Shown piece after piece: positions 49,423 through 61,000 of a stretch of DNA of 64,000 bases. The notes beneath the pieces are model-generated. The model was not told the DNA's origin, did no database searches, and saw nothing but the letters and a program-made list of their open reading frames with translations. The stretch covers positions 1-64,000 of the forward strand of contig NZ_JAGSOH010000019.1 in assembly GCF_018139625.1 (NCBI RefSeq), written 5' to 3'. Made by a program: the position numbers and the translations under genes. The DNA comes from Actinospica acidithermotolerans (lineage in GTDB: Bacteria > Actinomycetota > Actinomycetes > Streptomycetales > Catenulisporaceae). Numbering within the stretch: the first letter of the stretch is position 1; the number at the start of each line of letters is the position of its first letter.

Positions 49423-52094
49423 GCGTCCTCTCCCATCCTCAGCTGCGCGGGGACGTTGCGCCGGCGGACGATCGCGGCCTGCAGCAGCACGCCGACGCCG
49501 GTCAGGACCAGCGCGGCGGCCACGGTCAGCAGCGGGGTCACGGCGTCGAGCCGCAGCCCGCTCTCGGTCGCCAGTCCGGTGAACACGGTCAGGTTCAGTG
49601 CGCTGCCGAAGACCGCGGGCAGCGTCAGCGCGGCCAGCAGGCCGCCGAGCGCGGTGGTCGCGGCCAGCGGCGCGGTCTCGGCCAGGGCGATGCCGCGCGC
49701 CTGCCGCGGGCTCAGGCCCAGTGTGCCGAGCAGCGTCAGCCGGCGGGCGCGCGGGGCCGCGGTCAGGGCCAGCGCGAGCAGGATTCCGCAGATCCCGAAG
49801 CAGCCGGCCGCCGCCAGGCCGAGCGCGTATCCGAACTCGGCGAGGCCTTCCAGCGGCAGGTGCGTGAGCTTGTCCAGGGCGACGGCGCGGTACGAGACGT
49901 GGCTCTCGCCGGGCACCGTGCCGGTCAGCGCGGCGCTCACCCCCGCCGTGTTGATTCCGCTGCCGGACAGCAGGATCTCGGACACCAGCCAGTACTGCGG
50001 GTACGCGGCGACGGCCCAGTCCGGGACGAGCAGGAACGGCTCGTCCGGGCCGTACGCGGGCCGGACGGGACTCTGGGCCTGCACCGCGACGACGCGCACC
50101 TCGAATGCGGGGGCGGCGCCGGGGGACAGCTCGAATTCCGAGCCGAGCCGGTAGCCGCTGTCCGCGGAGACGACGACGGGGACCGGCCCCGATTCGCGCT
50201 GTGCCGGTAGCGCGTCTGCGAACGGCCAGGGGGAATCGGCGGAGACCTCCGTGTACGAGCTCGGATCCACCGCGTAGACCGCGGCGATGTTCGTGCCGGT
50301 CAGCGATTGCTGGGCGACGGCGGTGGCGTGCGTGACGCCGGGGACCTTCTCCAGCGCCGCGACCGCCTTCGCCGCGGCTGCCGGGGACACCCCCGTTCCC
50401 AGCGCGACCGACGCGTCGGTGCCGGTCTGGAGCCAGGACTCCTCGGACCGCCCCGATTCGACGTTCCGGTACGCCAGGCCGCCGAGTGCCGCGAGCGTGA
50501 GCGCGAGGACGATGGCGAACGTGGGCAGCGCGAGGCTCAGGGAGGAGCGCACGGCCCCGGTGAGGCCCAGGAACGCCGTGGCGCCGTTGCGCCGCCGGGC
50601 GGCCCGGGCAGCCGGAGTCAGCACGAGTGGGTAGCAGCGGACGGCGATGGCGGTGGCGACGGCCGCCACCAGGATCGGCGTGAGCGAGCCGAGCGTGTTC
50701 GAGCCGGCGCCCGTACCCGAGCCCGTGCCTGCCGCCGAACCGCCGAGGCCGGTCTGGCGCAGCAGCGCGACCGCGCCGGCGGCGAGCAGCACGAGTACGA
50801 GTTCGAGGACGCGCCGCCTGGCCTTGGGACGCCGGCGGACCGGGTCCGTGTTCTCGGCGCGCGATTGAGCGGCGCCTCGGTGATCGAGGACGGCGAGCAG
50901 CGGCGGTCCGCCGAGCACGACGAGGCAGACGGCGCCGAAGAGGTACCCGGACTGCGCGGTCGTGGAGCCGATCAGCGTTTCCGCGGCGATCCCGGCCGCG
51001 GCGAGCGCGAGGGCGGTCGGCGGGCCGAGCTCGCCGAGGACCTGGAACGCGAGCTGCGGCAGAGACTGGCCGCGGGCCCGCAGCAGCGTGAAATCCGTGC
51101 GACGACGGTCGACCAGCAGCCGCGCGCACAGCAGGACGGTGGCCGAACCGACCGTCGCCGCGCCTGTCAGGATCAGTCCCAGCACGGACTCGACCGCCGA
51201 ACGCTCGGCCTCGAAGCCGGCGATGGTCGTGGCGGGTCCGGCGGTGATCTGGAGGTTGAGTTCCGTGGCCACGGTCCCGGAGGCGAACGCGGTCATCTGG
51301 GCTTGCAGCGCCGCGGTCTCCTGCGCCGTGTACCGGCTGGTGTCCAGCGGGACGCCGTAGACGGAGATGACCGCGTCCGGGGTCCCGTTGGTGTTCACGA
51401 CCGAACGCAGTGCGGACAGCTCGCCCTCCCCGATGAGGGCGCCGGTCGACCAGAGGATGTTTCCGCCCGGCTCCACAACCTGGGAGGGCGCGGCCAGCTC
51501 CGCGTCGTAGTTCCAGAAGGAGGACGACGGATCGGTCGGATCGACGATTCCGGTGACCCGGAACCCGTACGCGATCCCCTCGATATCGAGGGTGTCGATC
51601 ACACTGCCGACCCGCGCGCCGTAGAACTTCGCGCTCGCGGCGGTGAGAGCGACGTCGAAGACTTCGCGGCCGTCGACGACGTTGACGCCCTCGGGCAGCG
51701 ATCCGGTCAGCAGCCGCTCGTGCGAGCCGAGCTGAGCCCGGTACTCGAGCTCGATCGTCGCGGAGTACGCATCGGTGCGCACTCCGAGCCCCTTGGCGAG
51801 GCGGGCGCCGGCCCAGGCCTGACCCGTCAGCGGATTCAGCTCGGCCGGAACGCCGTACGCGAAGGCGTTCAGCGTGCTGGTCAGCCTGGCGGTGCTCGGC
51901 GGGGCGTCCCCCTGTGCCGTGATCGCCCGGTTGACCGAACCGGTCGCGTCGAGACTCTGCTGAAGCGAGCTCGTGAGCTGCCGCTCGACCAGGCCCGGGA
52001 CGCCCGCCGCGAACAGCGCCGTCAGGAAGCTGAGGACGATCAGCAGCAGGACGCCGGGATAGCGCCGTGCGGTGAAGACGTGCGGCCGGCTCAT
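49419..52094 (-). CDS. FtsX-like ABC permease B
   Basis: 891 aa. N-terminal anchor helix (GVLLLIVLSFLTALFAAGVPGLVE), a long extracytoplasmic domain, a central helix group (about residues 310-480), a second extracytoplasmic domain and C-terminal helices with the FtsX-type RARRLTLLGTLGLSPRQARGIALAE and ALVLTGVGVLLQAAIVRRR. This is the duplicated MacB-superfamily layout. Overlaps neighbours on both sides by ATGA. Together with permease A it should form a heterodimeric exporter or envelope-remodelling machine. Confidence 0.88.
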   Translation of the reverse strand: MSRPHVFTARRYPGVLLLIVLSFLTALFAAGVPGLVERQLTSSLQQSLDATGSVNRAITAQGDAPPSTARLTSTLNAFAYGVPAELNPLTGQAWAGARLAKGLGVRTDAYSATIELEYRAQLGSHERLLTGSLPEGVNVVDGREVFDVALTAASAKFYGARVGSVIDTLDIEGIAYGFRVTGIVDPTDPSSSFWNYDAELAAPSQVVEPGGNILWSTGALIGEGELSALRSVVNTNGTPDAVISVYGVPLDTSRYTAQETAALQAQMTAFASGTVATELNLQITAGPATTIAGFEAERSAVESVLGLILTGAATVGSATVLLCARLLVDRRRTDFTLLRARGQSLPQLAFQVLGELGPPTALALAAAGIAAETLIGSTTAQSGYLFGAVCLVVLGGPPLLAVLDHRGAAQSRAENTDPVRRRPKARRRVLELVLVLLAAGAVALLRQTGLGGSAAGTGSGTGAGSNTLGSLTPILVAAVATAIAVRCYPLVLTPAARAARRRNGATAFLGLTGAVRSSLSLALPTFAIVLALTLAALGGLAYRNVESGRSEESWLQTGTDASVALGTGVSPAAAAKAVAALEKVPGVTHATAVAQQSLTGTNIAAVYAVDPSSYTEVSADSPWPFADALPAQRESGPVPVVVSADSGYRLGSEFELSPGAAPAFEVRVVAVQAQSPVRPAYGPDEPFLLVPDWAVAAYPQYWLVSEILLSGSGINTAGVSAALTGTVPGESHVSYRAVALDKLTHLPLEGLAEFGYALGLAAAGCFGICGILLALALTAAPRARRLTLLGTLGLSPRQARGIALAETAPLAATTALGGLLAALTLPAVFGSALNLTVFTGLATESGLRLDAVTPLLTVAAALVLTGVGVLLQAAIVRRRNVPAQLRMGEDA

Positions 52095-54769
52095 CGGCCC
52101 GCCCCCTCACGGAGCACGGCAGCCGATTCGCGGCGACGGGCTCCGGCGAGCACGAAGGTGAGCAGCGGCACGGCGAGCAGCGCCGCCACACCGACCAGAA
52201 CCTGCGTCCACGGCGTCAGCACCGTCACCGCGGGCTGCGGCTTGGAGGCGCTCGCGGTCAACGTGGCCACGGGGATCACCACCCTTCCGAGGAGCAGCCC
52301 GAGCGCGACGCCGGCCAGCGCTCCGGGACCGGCGAGCAGCATCTGTTCGAGGCAGAGGGTGCCTGTCCGCCCGCCCCGGGAGAACCCGAGCGCGTCGAGA
52401 AGCGCGAACTCGGCCGACCGCTCCGCGCGCGTGCTGAGGACGCTGACGATCAGGCCGCACAGGGCCAGCAGCGTCGTCGCGATGGCCACGGCGAGCAGCG
52501 CACGCAGCGATTCCTCCGTCAGCGGCGCTGAGCGCAGTTGGCCCTGGACCTGCGAGCGGAAGGTGACGACGGCGCCGGCGGGCAGCCCGCGCGGCGTGTC
52601 GGTGGACGAATCGCCGAGCCACACCTCGTTCGGCGCGAGATTCACCGCCGCTTCGCCGACGACCAAGCCGCCGCCCGGGGTCGAGATCGACGGGAAGCCG
52701 GACACGATCGCCACGATCCGGACCGTGATCGTGCCCGAACCGACGGGCACCGACGTGAGATCGCCGACGCCGAGACCGAGCGTGTGCGCGAGCGTCGAGG
52801 TGGCGACGGCCGGAACCTGGCCGCTCGCGCCGGCCTTGCCGGAGACCTCGTTCATCAGGGTGCTGAGCGGCACGGACGAGAGGTCGGAACGCAGCTGCAC
52901 GGTGCGCGCGGCGCTGGCCGGATCGACGGCCAGCAGCGTGGTCAGCAGTGCGCCGCTGTCGGGGACGAAGGTCGAGCGGTGGAGCGGGCTCACCTCGTGC
53001 ACGCCCGGCGACGCGGCGAGCGCGGCGAGGTCGGACGACGTGAAGCCGGCCCCGGTCACGCGCGCGTCCGCGTCGGCGCCGACGGTGAAGGCGGCCTGAT
53101 CCGCCGCGGAGCGCTCGGCGCTGGCGTACTCGCTCAGCGAGAGCACGCCGGTGGCGACGGCCAGCATCGTGAGCAGCACCGGGCCGGCGAGCTTCAGCGG
53201 CCTGCGGCCGGTCTGCCAGAACGCCAGCGGCACGGCCAGCGTCCGGCTGCGCCGCGTCAGCCGGTCGCCGAGCCGCGCGAGGAGCGGCAGCAGCCGCAGC
53301 GCGAGGGTCGCGCCGGCCGCGAGGGCGAGCGCGGGCGCGGCGATCGCGATCGGGTCGTAGGTCGAGTTGCCCGACTGGTCGGTGCCGACGATCGAGTTCG
53401 AGGTGAGCAGTTGCCAGCAGGCGAAGCCGGCCAGCGCGAGCAGGGCGAAGTCGAAGCCCGCCCGGCCGGCGGCGGTGAACGCGGCCTGCCTGCTCTGCCG
53501 CGCGCGCAGCGCCAGCGGCGAGACCGCCGAGGTGAAGGCCGGCGCCAGGATCACCGCGACGGCCGCGAGCGCGCAGCCGATCACCCCGGCCCAGACGGCC
53601 GTCGGGACGGCGGCGTGCGGCAGCGACGCGCTCGCGCCGCCGCCCAAGCGGTCGATCGCCCTCGCCAACGGTCCGGCGGCAAACGGCGCGGCGACGACCG
53701 CGGGCGCGATGAGCAGCATGGATTCGACGGTGCGCAACCGGATCAGCTGCGACCCGGTGCCGCCGCGTGCCCAGAGCAGCGCCGCTTCCGTCTCCCGCGC
53801 CTCGGACAGCAGCCGCACGACGATGAAGAGGGCTGCGAGCGCCACGACGAGCAGTTCGAGCAGCCCGGCGTACACGAGCGACTGCGCGACCTGCGCGGCC
53901 GGCGCGAGGCTCGCGAGCAGTTCCGGCAGTTCGGTGGAGGCCCCGGGGTTGCCGAGGTCGGAGTCCGTGCCGAAGGCGGAGATCAGCGACTTCAGGGCGG
54001 CGGCGTGCGCGGCGAGCCCGGACGCGCTGATCGCCTGCGTGTCGGGGACGGCCTCCCACTCCATCTGCTGGGCGGAGAGGGTCCCGCCCGCGAGGAACGC
54101 CGGGTCGGTGAAGAAGGGGCCGACCGTCGTGGAGCCGCTGCTCTGCTGGCTTCCGGCCCCCGCCAGCGGGTCCAGCCCCCAGTACGCGCCGGAGGCGTCG
54201 ATCGGCTCGAACACGCCGGTGACGAGGACGGTCACCGCGGAGTCGTCGTCGGTCAGGACCCTGATGCGGCTGCCCGGCGCGACGCCGAGCACAGACGCGG
54301 CGGCGCGGTTGAGCGCGACCGGCACTTCGGCATTGACCGATTCGCCGTGGCTCGGCCACGAACCGGCGACGAGCGTGCCGTGCGACCTGAGATCCTGCGG
54401 CGCGAGAAGCGCCGCCGCCTTGCCTGCCTTCGCCGCCGAGCCCGTCAGCGAGAGGTCCAGCTCAGGGGCCTCATACACCGTCACCTTCGCGCCGCCGAGC
54501 GCGCCGCTCACGTCGCCGCGTATCTCGGATGCGGCCTGGTCGGCGGGAACCGCGGGCATCGAACCCGTGAGCGCGATCGATGTGCCGCTCGCGCTGCGCA
54601 GCGCATCGCGTACCGCGGCGTTTCCGGCCTGGCTGCTGTACATGATCAGCGCTGCGGCGAACGCCGTGGTCAGCACCACTGTCGCGATCACGGCCGCCAA
54701 CACGACGCGATGGACACCCATCCGGCGCAGTGCCACCGGCACCCGCGCGCGACGCGGCTGCAACCCCAT
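52091..54769 (-). CDS. FtsX-like ABC permease A
   Basis: 892 aa, nearly the same length and layout as permease B: N-terminal helix (VVLAAVIATVVLTTAFAAALIMY), extracytoplasmic domain, helix group with RLLSEARETEAALLWARGGTGSQLIRLRTVE, second outer domain, and C-terminal FtsX helices with RSAEFALLDALGFSRGGRTG. First gene of the operon; GGGTGAG precedes the ATG. The 299-bp space upstream holds a hairpin and a MITE. Substrate unknown; such systems export peptides, lipids or antibiotics. Confidence 0.88.
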   Translation of the reverse strand: MGLQPRRARVPVALRRMGVHRVVLAAVIATVVLTTAFAAALIMYSSQAGNAAVRDALRSASGTSIALTGSMPAVPADQAASEIRGDVSGALGGAKVTVYEAPELDLSLTGSAAKAGKAAALLAPQDLRSHGTLVAGSWPSHGESVNAEVPVALNRAAASVLGVAPGSRIRVLTDDDSAVTVLVTGVFEPIDASGAYWGLDPLAGAGSQQSSGSTTVGPFFTDPAFLAGGTLSAQQMEWEAVPDTQAISASGLAAHAAALKSLISAFGTDSDLGNPGASTELPELLASLAPAAQVAQSLVYAGLLELLVVALAALFIVVRLLSEARETEAALLWARGGTGSQLIRLRTVESMLLIAPAVVAAPFAAGPLARAIDRLGGGASASLPHAAVPTAVWAGVIGCALAAVAVILAPAFTSAVSPLALRARQSRQAAFTAAGRAGFDFALLALAGFACWQLLTSNSIVGTDQSGNSTYDPIAIAAPALALAAGATLALRLLPLLARLGDRLTRRSRTLAVPLAFWQTGRRPLKLAGPVLLTMLAVATGVLSLSEYASAERSAADQAAFTVGADADARVTGAGFTSSDLAALAASPGVHEVSPLHRSTFVPDSGALLTTLLAVDPASAARTVQLRSDLSSVPLSTLMNEVSGKAGASGQVPAVATSTLAHTLGLGVGDLTSVPVGSGTITVRIVAIVSGFPSISTPGGGLVVGEAAVNLAPNEVWLGDSSTDTPRGLPAGAVVTFRSQVQGQLRSAPLTEESLRALLAVAIATTLLALCGLIVSVLSTRAERSAEFALLDALGFSRGGRTGTLCLEQMLLAGPGALAGVALGLLLGRVVIPVATLTASASKPQPAVTVLTPWTQVLVGVAALLAVPLLTFVLAGARRRESAAVLREGAGR

Positions 54770-54854
54770 CGACTCACCCCCGTTCGCCCGTCAGCGCGCG
54801 ACGACCGAGCGGACGACTCCTGGCGGTGCGAACTCGCGCGAGGCAAGAGCTTAC

Positions 54855-54891
54855 GACATCCGCCCGTCCGGTGACCGGACGGGCGGATGTC
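54855..54891 (-). terminator. 18-bp-arm hairpin terminator
   Basis: Nearly perfect palindrome: arm GACATCCGCCCGTCCGGT and its complement separated by a single base. It is placed to end the transcript of the giant gene, from which it is now separated by the MITE. Confidence 0.75.
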
Positions 54892-54903
54892 GCAGGCCAC
54901 GGA

Positions 54904-55072
54904 CTAGGCCGTGTCTTCAAACTATCGCCGGGTCCGCGACGCCTGCCACGCACGCTCGCGGCGTTGCAGGGGCGGTTGCAGACGACCGAGTATGCGCCCG
55001 CCCCTGCGCCTTGCGAGCGCACGCGTCAGACGCCGCGGCCTGATCCGACGCAAGTTTGAAGACACGGCCTAG
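54904..55072. mobile_element. 161-bp MITE with 4-bp CTAG target duplication
   Basis: Element 54908-55068 has perfect 16-bp terminal inverted repeats (GCCGTGTCTTCAAACT at the left, its complement at the right), flanked on both sides by CTAG. Size, ends and YTAR-type target match non-autonomous derivatives of IS5-family elements. It encodes no protein. The right CTAG provides the stop codon of the giant gene; because CTAG is duplicated by insertion, the pre-insertion gene ended with the same stop. Confidence 0.88.
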
Positions 55073-58000
55073 GCGCCGTTTCCGTTCTGGTTACCGCCGT
55101 CGCCGTTTTTCGCCGCCTCCTGCTGCGCGGCCACGATCTTCGCGACGTACCCGGCGTTGAGGGTGTCGGCGTGCGAGAGGAGGTCGTTGACGAGGAAGTC
55201 GGTGAGCATCTTCTCGCCGAATTGGAGGGTGATGTCGGCGAAGCCGCCCGAGTGGAACCAGCGGCCGGACAGGCCCACGTGGCCCAGCGTCTTGACGGCG
55301 CCGACGGTCAGGCCGCCGACGAGGCTTCCGGCCATGGCCCGGCCCGCCGCGTCCCAGAGGGCGTCGCCGCTCAGGACCGTGCCCTCCTTGCCGACGCCGA
55401 GGGTCGAGCCGGTGATGAGGGTGGCGAAGAAGCTGCCGAACGCCGGGACGAGCGTGCCGCCGACGAAGTAGTCGAAGGTGCCGGAGCGCCAGCGGGTCGG
55501 GTTCTCGTTGCCCGCCCACTCGTTGTCCCAGTGCTTGTCGTTGTTGTACGGCTGGCGGTTCCAGTCCTTGCCGCCGTCGATGTTCCGCAGGCCGTCGCGG
55601 AAGTCCTTCAGCCAGGTCTCCGTCAGCACGCCGTAGCCGGCCTTGAAGCCGCTGCGGACGGCGGCGCCCGCGAAGAAGCCGCCGACCTGGCCGGGCGTGA
55701 AGTCCCAGCCCTCGGTGGCGCCGGTGATGATGATGTTCGCCACGACGTCGATCGTGAAGTCCTGGAGGAAGTCGAACACCGACTTCTGGCCGATCTTCGT
55801 CCACTTGCCGCGCAGCTCGCCGACCGCGCCGTCGCTCCGGGTGAACTGCACCCGGTTGGGCTCGCGCAGCATCCGGTTCCAGCCGCGGAACTCGTTGAGC
55901 GCCGGAACCAGGCCCTTGACCTCGCGCTCCAGGCCGACCTGCGTCCACTGGCCGAAGGTGCCGCGCTCCATGATCGCGCCGGAGGTGCCGCGGTAGCGGA
56001 TCAGATCGCCGTTCAGGTCGGTCATCCGCCACTGCTTCTGGAAGCTCTCCTTCTCGATGAAGTACACGCGGTCGCCGCCGGGGTGCGTCTCGGTGATCGC
56101 GTCGCGCTGCCGCCAGACGCTGCCGAAGTCGTACTCCTTCCACACGTTCATGCCGTGCGTGCCCTGGTCGCCGTAGATGCGGACCTTGCCGCCGATCGAC
56201 TCGCGCACCGTCAGGCGGGTGCCGTCCGGCTGCACCCGGACGTCCCGCCAGTCCGCCGTCTTCGGGCTCCTGGCGTCCTGGGTCAGCGCGTGGAAGTTGC
56301 CGTTCGAGTCCTTCCATTCCCGCACGGCCCGGCTGGCGTTGTCCATCTCGCCCTTGGCGTTGAACTTCGCGGACTCCCAGGTGCCGTTGGGCTCGCGCCA
56401 CGACCGCAGCGACGAGCCCTTGTTCAGCGCGCGGTAGTCGCGGATCTGCAGGAAGCGGCCGTCGTTCCGCTCGAAGTCGGCGAAGGAGTCGTCCCAGGAG
56501 CCCTTGCCGCCGTTGCGGTACGAGATGCGCACGCCGTCGTTGCCCAGGCCGTCGTCCCAGCTCCAGCGGCCGGTGCGCGGGTTGCCGCGGCCGACGATGT
56601 CGCCCGCGTCCATGCCGCCGAAGTGGTCGTTGCGCTCGATGAGCTGGCCCATCGTGTTGCGGGTGATCGACGGCATGTTGTCGTGCGGGCCGACCCCGTG
56701 CGGCTGGGTCGCGTCGAACTGCGGCCTGGCGTCGGAGGTGAAGTGCACGACGTCGCCCTCGTCCGTCGTGTACCTGGCCACGCGCTCGATTCCGGCGGGG
56801 TCGGTGAACCGGTCGGCCCACGTCTTGTTGTTGAAGAAGCTGCGGGTGCCGGACTGCACGACCGTGCTGCCGTTCATCTCCCGCCAGTGCAGCGGCGGCC
56901 GGCCGGCCGGGTTGTTCAGGCCGGCGGGGTACTGGTCCCAGCTGCGGCCGTCGGCGGTCTTGCCGATCTCGATCTTGTTGCCGTTGTCCAGCTTGATCGT
57001 GCTGCGGACGAGCTTGCCGCCGTCGGTGAAGTCGAAGTTCGATCCGTCCGGGGTCAGCACCCGCACGCCGTGCCCGGCCCGCGCCCCGGCCGCGTCCTTC
57101 TCGACCCAGCTGAAGACCTGGAAGCGCGAGTCGCCGGTGAAGAATCCGCGGTTCGGGAAGTCCACGGTGTCGTACTTCGAGGTGTGCCACTTCCACAGGA
57201 AGTCCGGGATGCGCTGCTCGGAGTACCGGGTGAACTCGAGCGTGTGGTTGTTGGCGATCGTCTCCAGGCTGCCGGTGTCCTTGCCCTGCTGCGAGATCTC
57301 CTTGAACGAGGTCTTCACCCCGAAGCCGTTGACGGCGTCGCCCGAGATGCCGTGTTCCCGGTAGTGGCCGGCGTGGGCGACGAAGTTGAAGGCGCTCCAG
57401 TGCTCCTGGGCCGGCCGGAACGCGGCGCCGTCGCGGAAGGTGTCCTTCCAGCCGAAGGCCCCGGAGCCCCACGGCGTCCTGGCCCGGTTGCCGCTCAGCT
57501 TCAGCGCGCCGTCCTTGTCGAACCGGGTCCAGGTGAACGAGCCGTCCGGCATCTTCTCGCCGCGCACCAGGCCGCCGTCGATGCCGGTGCGGTACTGCCG
57601 GATCGTCGCGCCCCAGCTGTTGACATCCTTGGCGTCGACCCCCGCGTCGTCGTTCGCGAAGCGCCGGAAGCCGTTGTCGGTCAGGTGGCCCGCGTCGTCC
57701 CAGCTGGTCCACTGGCGCCGGCCGTTCGGGAACTTGAGCACCTCGAGCTCCTGGCCGATCGCCAGCCGCTCGCGGCCGAACAGCGGCGTCTTGTCGGCGC
57801 CGGTGAGCAGCAGCGTGCCGTTCTTCTGGAGCGTGGCGCTGCCCGAGCTGTTGTACGCCTTCGGCAGTCCCGCGTCCCGGGCGCCGGCGTCGGTACGGGT
57901 CCAGCGGCCCGTCCAGGTGCCGTCCGCCCCCATCCGGAATTCCACGTCGAAGCGGTCCGGCGTCAGGCCGCCCTTCGCGTTCCGGATGCCGATGCGCGCG

Positions 58001-61000
58001 CCGATGAGACGGTTGCCCAGGTTGAACGTCCGGGTCTCGCCGAGGTGGGCGGCGGCTGTGTCGGTGAGGATGACGCTGTTGCCGTCGGCGCTGCGGGTGA
58101 GGGTGAACCGCGTCGAGACCGCGTTGCTGCCGTCGCGGACCTGGAGCGTCGGGTGGTTGTTCGCGTCGCGGTTGAGGTAGTCCGTGTTCAGCTGCAGTCC
58201 GCTGGAGTCCTGAAGGTGGTCCTGCCGCGACTCGATCCTGCCGAGGTTCTGGGTGAACTCCGCATAGTCGCCCTCGGTGAGGCCCACCCGGGTGTCGGTG
58301 AGCCGGACCACGTTCGCCCGGGTCGTGCTCTGCGCGAAGTGCGGGACGACGGCGTCGGTGTTGTCCCGGACGGTGACCGTCGGCCGGCCGTCGGCGCCGA
58401 GGTTGAGGTGGTCCTCGTGGATGTGCAGGTTGCCGAAGTCCTGCAGTTCGGTGCGCCGGTAGTGCATCGCGCCAGTCGCGCCGTCGAACTCGACGTGAGA
58501 GCCGCGGGTGGAGAAGGGGTGGATATCGGTGACGTGGAAGTGCCCGTTGGCGGCCCGCGCGCCGCGGAAGTTACCGACCACCGCGTTGGTGTTCGAGTCG
58601 CGGATGGTGATGGCCGGGTTGCCGGCGCCGTCGGGGTTGAGGTGGTCCTCGACGAGGTGCCGGTCGTTGAAGTCCCCGAGGTTGAAGCGCTGGGTCCGGA
58701 TGTTCCCGGTCAGGCCGTCGAACTCCGTATAGGCGTCGTGCGTGTGGCCCAGGCGGGTGTCCGTGACCATGTAGTGCGTGACGCCGAAGCGGTTGACGTC
58801 GAAGTCGTGCGAGACGCTGCCGTCCGCGTTGCGGATCGTCGTCGTCGGGAATCCGCCCGGTGTGAGGTTGACGTGGTCCTCGTGGATGTAGCGGCCGCCG
58901 AAGTTCTCCACGTTGAGCTGCTGGTAGTGCATCGCTCCGGTGGCGCTGTCGAACTCTGCCACCGAGCCGTGAGCGTGTCCGTTGCCGATGTTGGTGACGA
59001 CGAAGTCGCCGTTGTGCTCGTCGACCTGGAAGTCGGGCCGTCCGCTGCCGTCGGCGTTGTGCACGCTGATCGTCGGCTCGCCGTGGACGTCGAGGTTGCC
59101 GTGGTCCTCGAAGACGTGCAGGCCGCCGAAGTCCTCGAGGTTGGCGCGCCGGGCCAGGATGCTGCCGCTCAGGCCGTCGAACTCGGCCGTCGAGCCGTTG
59201 CGGTAGGTGTGGCCGATGTCGGTGACGACCAGGTTCCCGGCGGCGTTGCGGCCCGCCTGCAGGTCCGCCGACACGGTGCCGTCGGCGGCGCGGACGGTGG
59301 TCGCCGGATCGCCGTGGACGTCGGGGTTGAGGTGGTCCTCGTGGACGTGCAGGCCGCCGAAGGACTCGAGGTTGGTGCGCCGGGTGATGAGGGCGCCGCT
59401 GAGGCCGTCGAACTGCGCTCCGGCCCCGCGCATGTAGGTGTCGCTGGTGTCGGTGAGCACGAAGTTCCCGGCGGGGTCGCGCTCGGCCCGGAAGCCTGCG
59501 ACCACGGTGCCGTCGTCGGCGCGGACCGTGATCGTCTGCTCGCCGGTGCGGACGTCAGGGGTGAGGTGGTCCTCGTGGATGTGCATCCCGTCGAAGGACT
59601 CGAGGTTGGTGCGCCGGGTGATGATGTCCCCGCTGAGGCCGTCGAACTCGGCCGTGGAGCCGTTCGAGTGCGTGTGGCCGACGTCCGTGACGACGAGGTT
59701 CCCGGCCGGGTTCCGCTCGGCCTGGAAGTCAGTCAGGACCGTGTCGTCGTGCGCGCGGACGGTGATCGTCGGCTCGTTGCGCGGGTCGAGGTTGATGTGG
59801 TCCTCGTGGACCTGCATGCCGTGCGACTGGGCCAGGTTCGTGCGCCGGACCAGGATCCCTCCGGTCACGCCGTCGAACTCCGACGCGGCGCCGTGCGCGT
59901 GCGTGTTGCTGACGTCGGTGACGATCAGGCGCCCGTCGCCGGTCCGCTGGATCTCGAAGCCGCCGATCGGCAGGCCGTCCTCGTTGCGGACGGACATCGT
60001 CGGCGCGCCGGTGTTCGGGTCGAGGGTGAGGCGGTCCTCGTGGACGCGCAGGCCGCCGAAGTCCTGGAGGTTCGTCTCCCTGGCCCGCACCGAGCCGGTG
60101 GTGCCGTCGAACTCGGTGAAGTTGCCCTCCTCGTGGGTGTTGCCGGTGTCGGTGACGGTGAAGTGGCCGTTCTCGTCGCGGATGACGAGGAAGCCGGCCA
60201 TCGCGAAGTTCTCGTCGTTGCGGATCGTCGTCGTCGCGCCGCCGGTGTTCGGGTCCGCGTGGACGTGGTCTTCGTGGATGTGCAGCCCGTTGAAGTCCTG
60301 GAGGTTGGTCCGCTGGGTGAGCACGTGCCCGGTGACGCCGCTGAACTCGGTGGAGGCGCCGTTGCGGTAGTGGCCGGGCGCGATCTCGGTGACCGTGAAG
60401 TGGCCGTCGAGGTTCTGGGTGATCTGCCGTCCGCCGATCGCGTTGCCCGCGTCGTCGACGAGAGTGTGCGTCTCGCCGTTCGGGCCTGCCGTGTGATCGG
60501 TGCGGATGTGGACGTTCGTCAGGTCGAGGGTGCCGTGGTCGCGTGTCGTGAGCTGGCTGAAGCGGAGGTCGTTGGCCCCGCCGAAAGCGAGTGTGTGGAC
60601 GCCGTCCTCGCTGGTCAGGGTGAATCCGGCGTGTGCGCCGTCGTGCTCGAAGTTCCAGCGGACGCCGGGGATGTCGCGGAAGGTCGCGCTGCCGTCGCCG
60701 TAATTCACCCGCAGGGTGCCGAAGTCGCCGCCGTACTGCGACGTGTGCAGGTCGGCACGGGTCAGCACCGCGTGGTCGACCCCGGTGGAGACCTCGACGA
60801 TGTCGCCGTTGTGCGAGGTGACCGTGATCGTGTTGCCGTTGATCTCGGCGTGGGTCGGCGGGACGTCGGCACCGTCGTGCGTGGTGATCGACATGGTGTG
60901 GGCCTGCGGGTCGTGTATGTCGACCGTGAGATCGCCGATGCCGTGGCCGTCCGCGTGCCGTAGCGGCATTCCGTAGCCGGCCATGTGGCCGCCGGCGTCG

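Noticed and set aside
48436-52191. 1251-codon minus frame spanning ATPase and permease
   Set aside because: Only the last 328 codons are real (the AbrB-tailed ATPase); the rest is out-of-frame translation of permease B.
54908-55068. Promoter or riboswitch of the ABC operon
   Set aside because: Perfect terminal inverted repeats with a CTAG duplication identify it as a MITE.
57990-60540. Repeats as CRISPR or satellite DNA
   Set aside because: They keep frame over 2.5 kb and encode conserved residues, so they are protein repeats.
55171-60963. Very long open frame (1930 codons) on the plus strand opposite the giant gene
   Set aside because: It mirrors the third-codon-position bias of the minus-strand gene, has no ribosome site or recognisable domain, and its repeats are the antisense of the real protein repeats.
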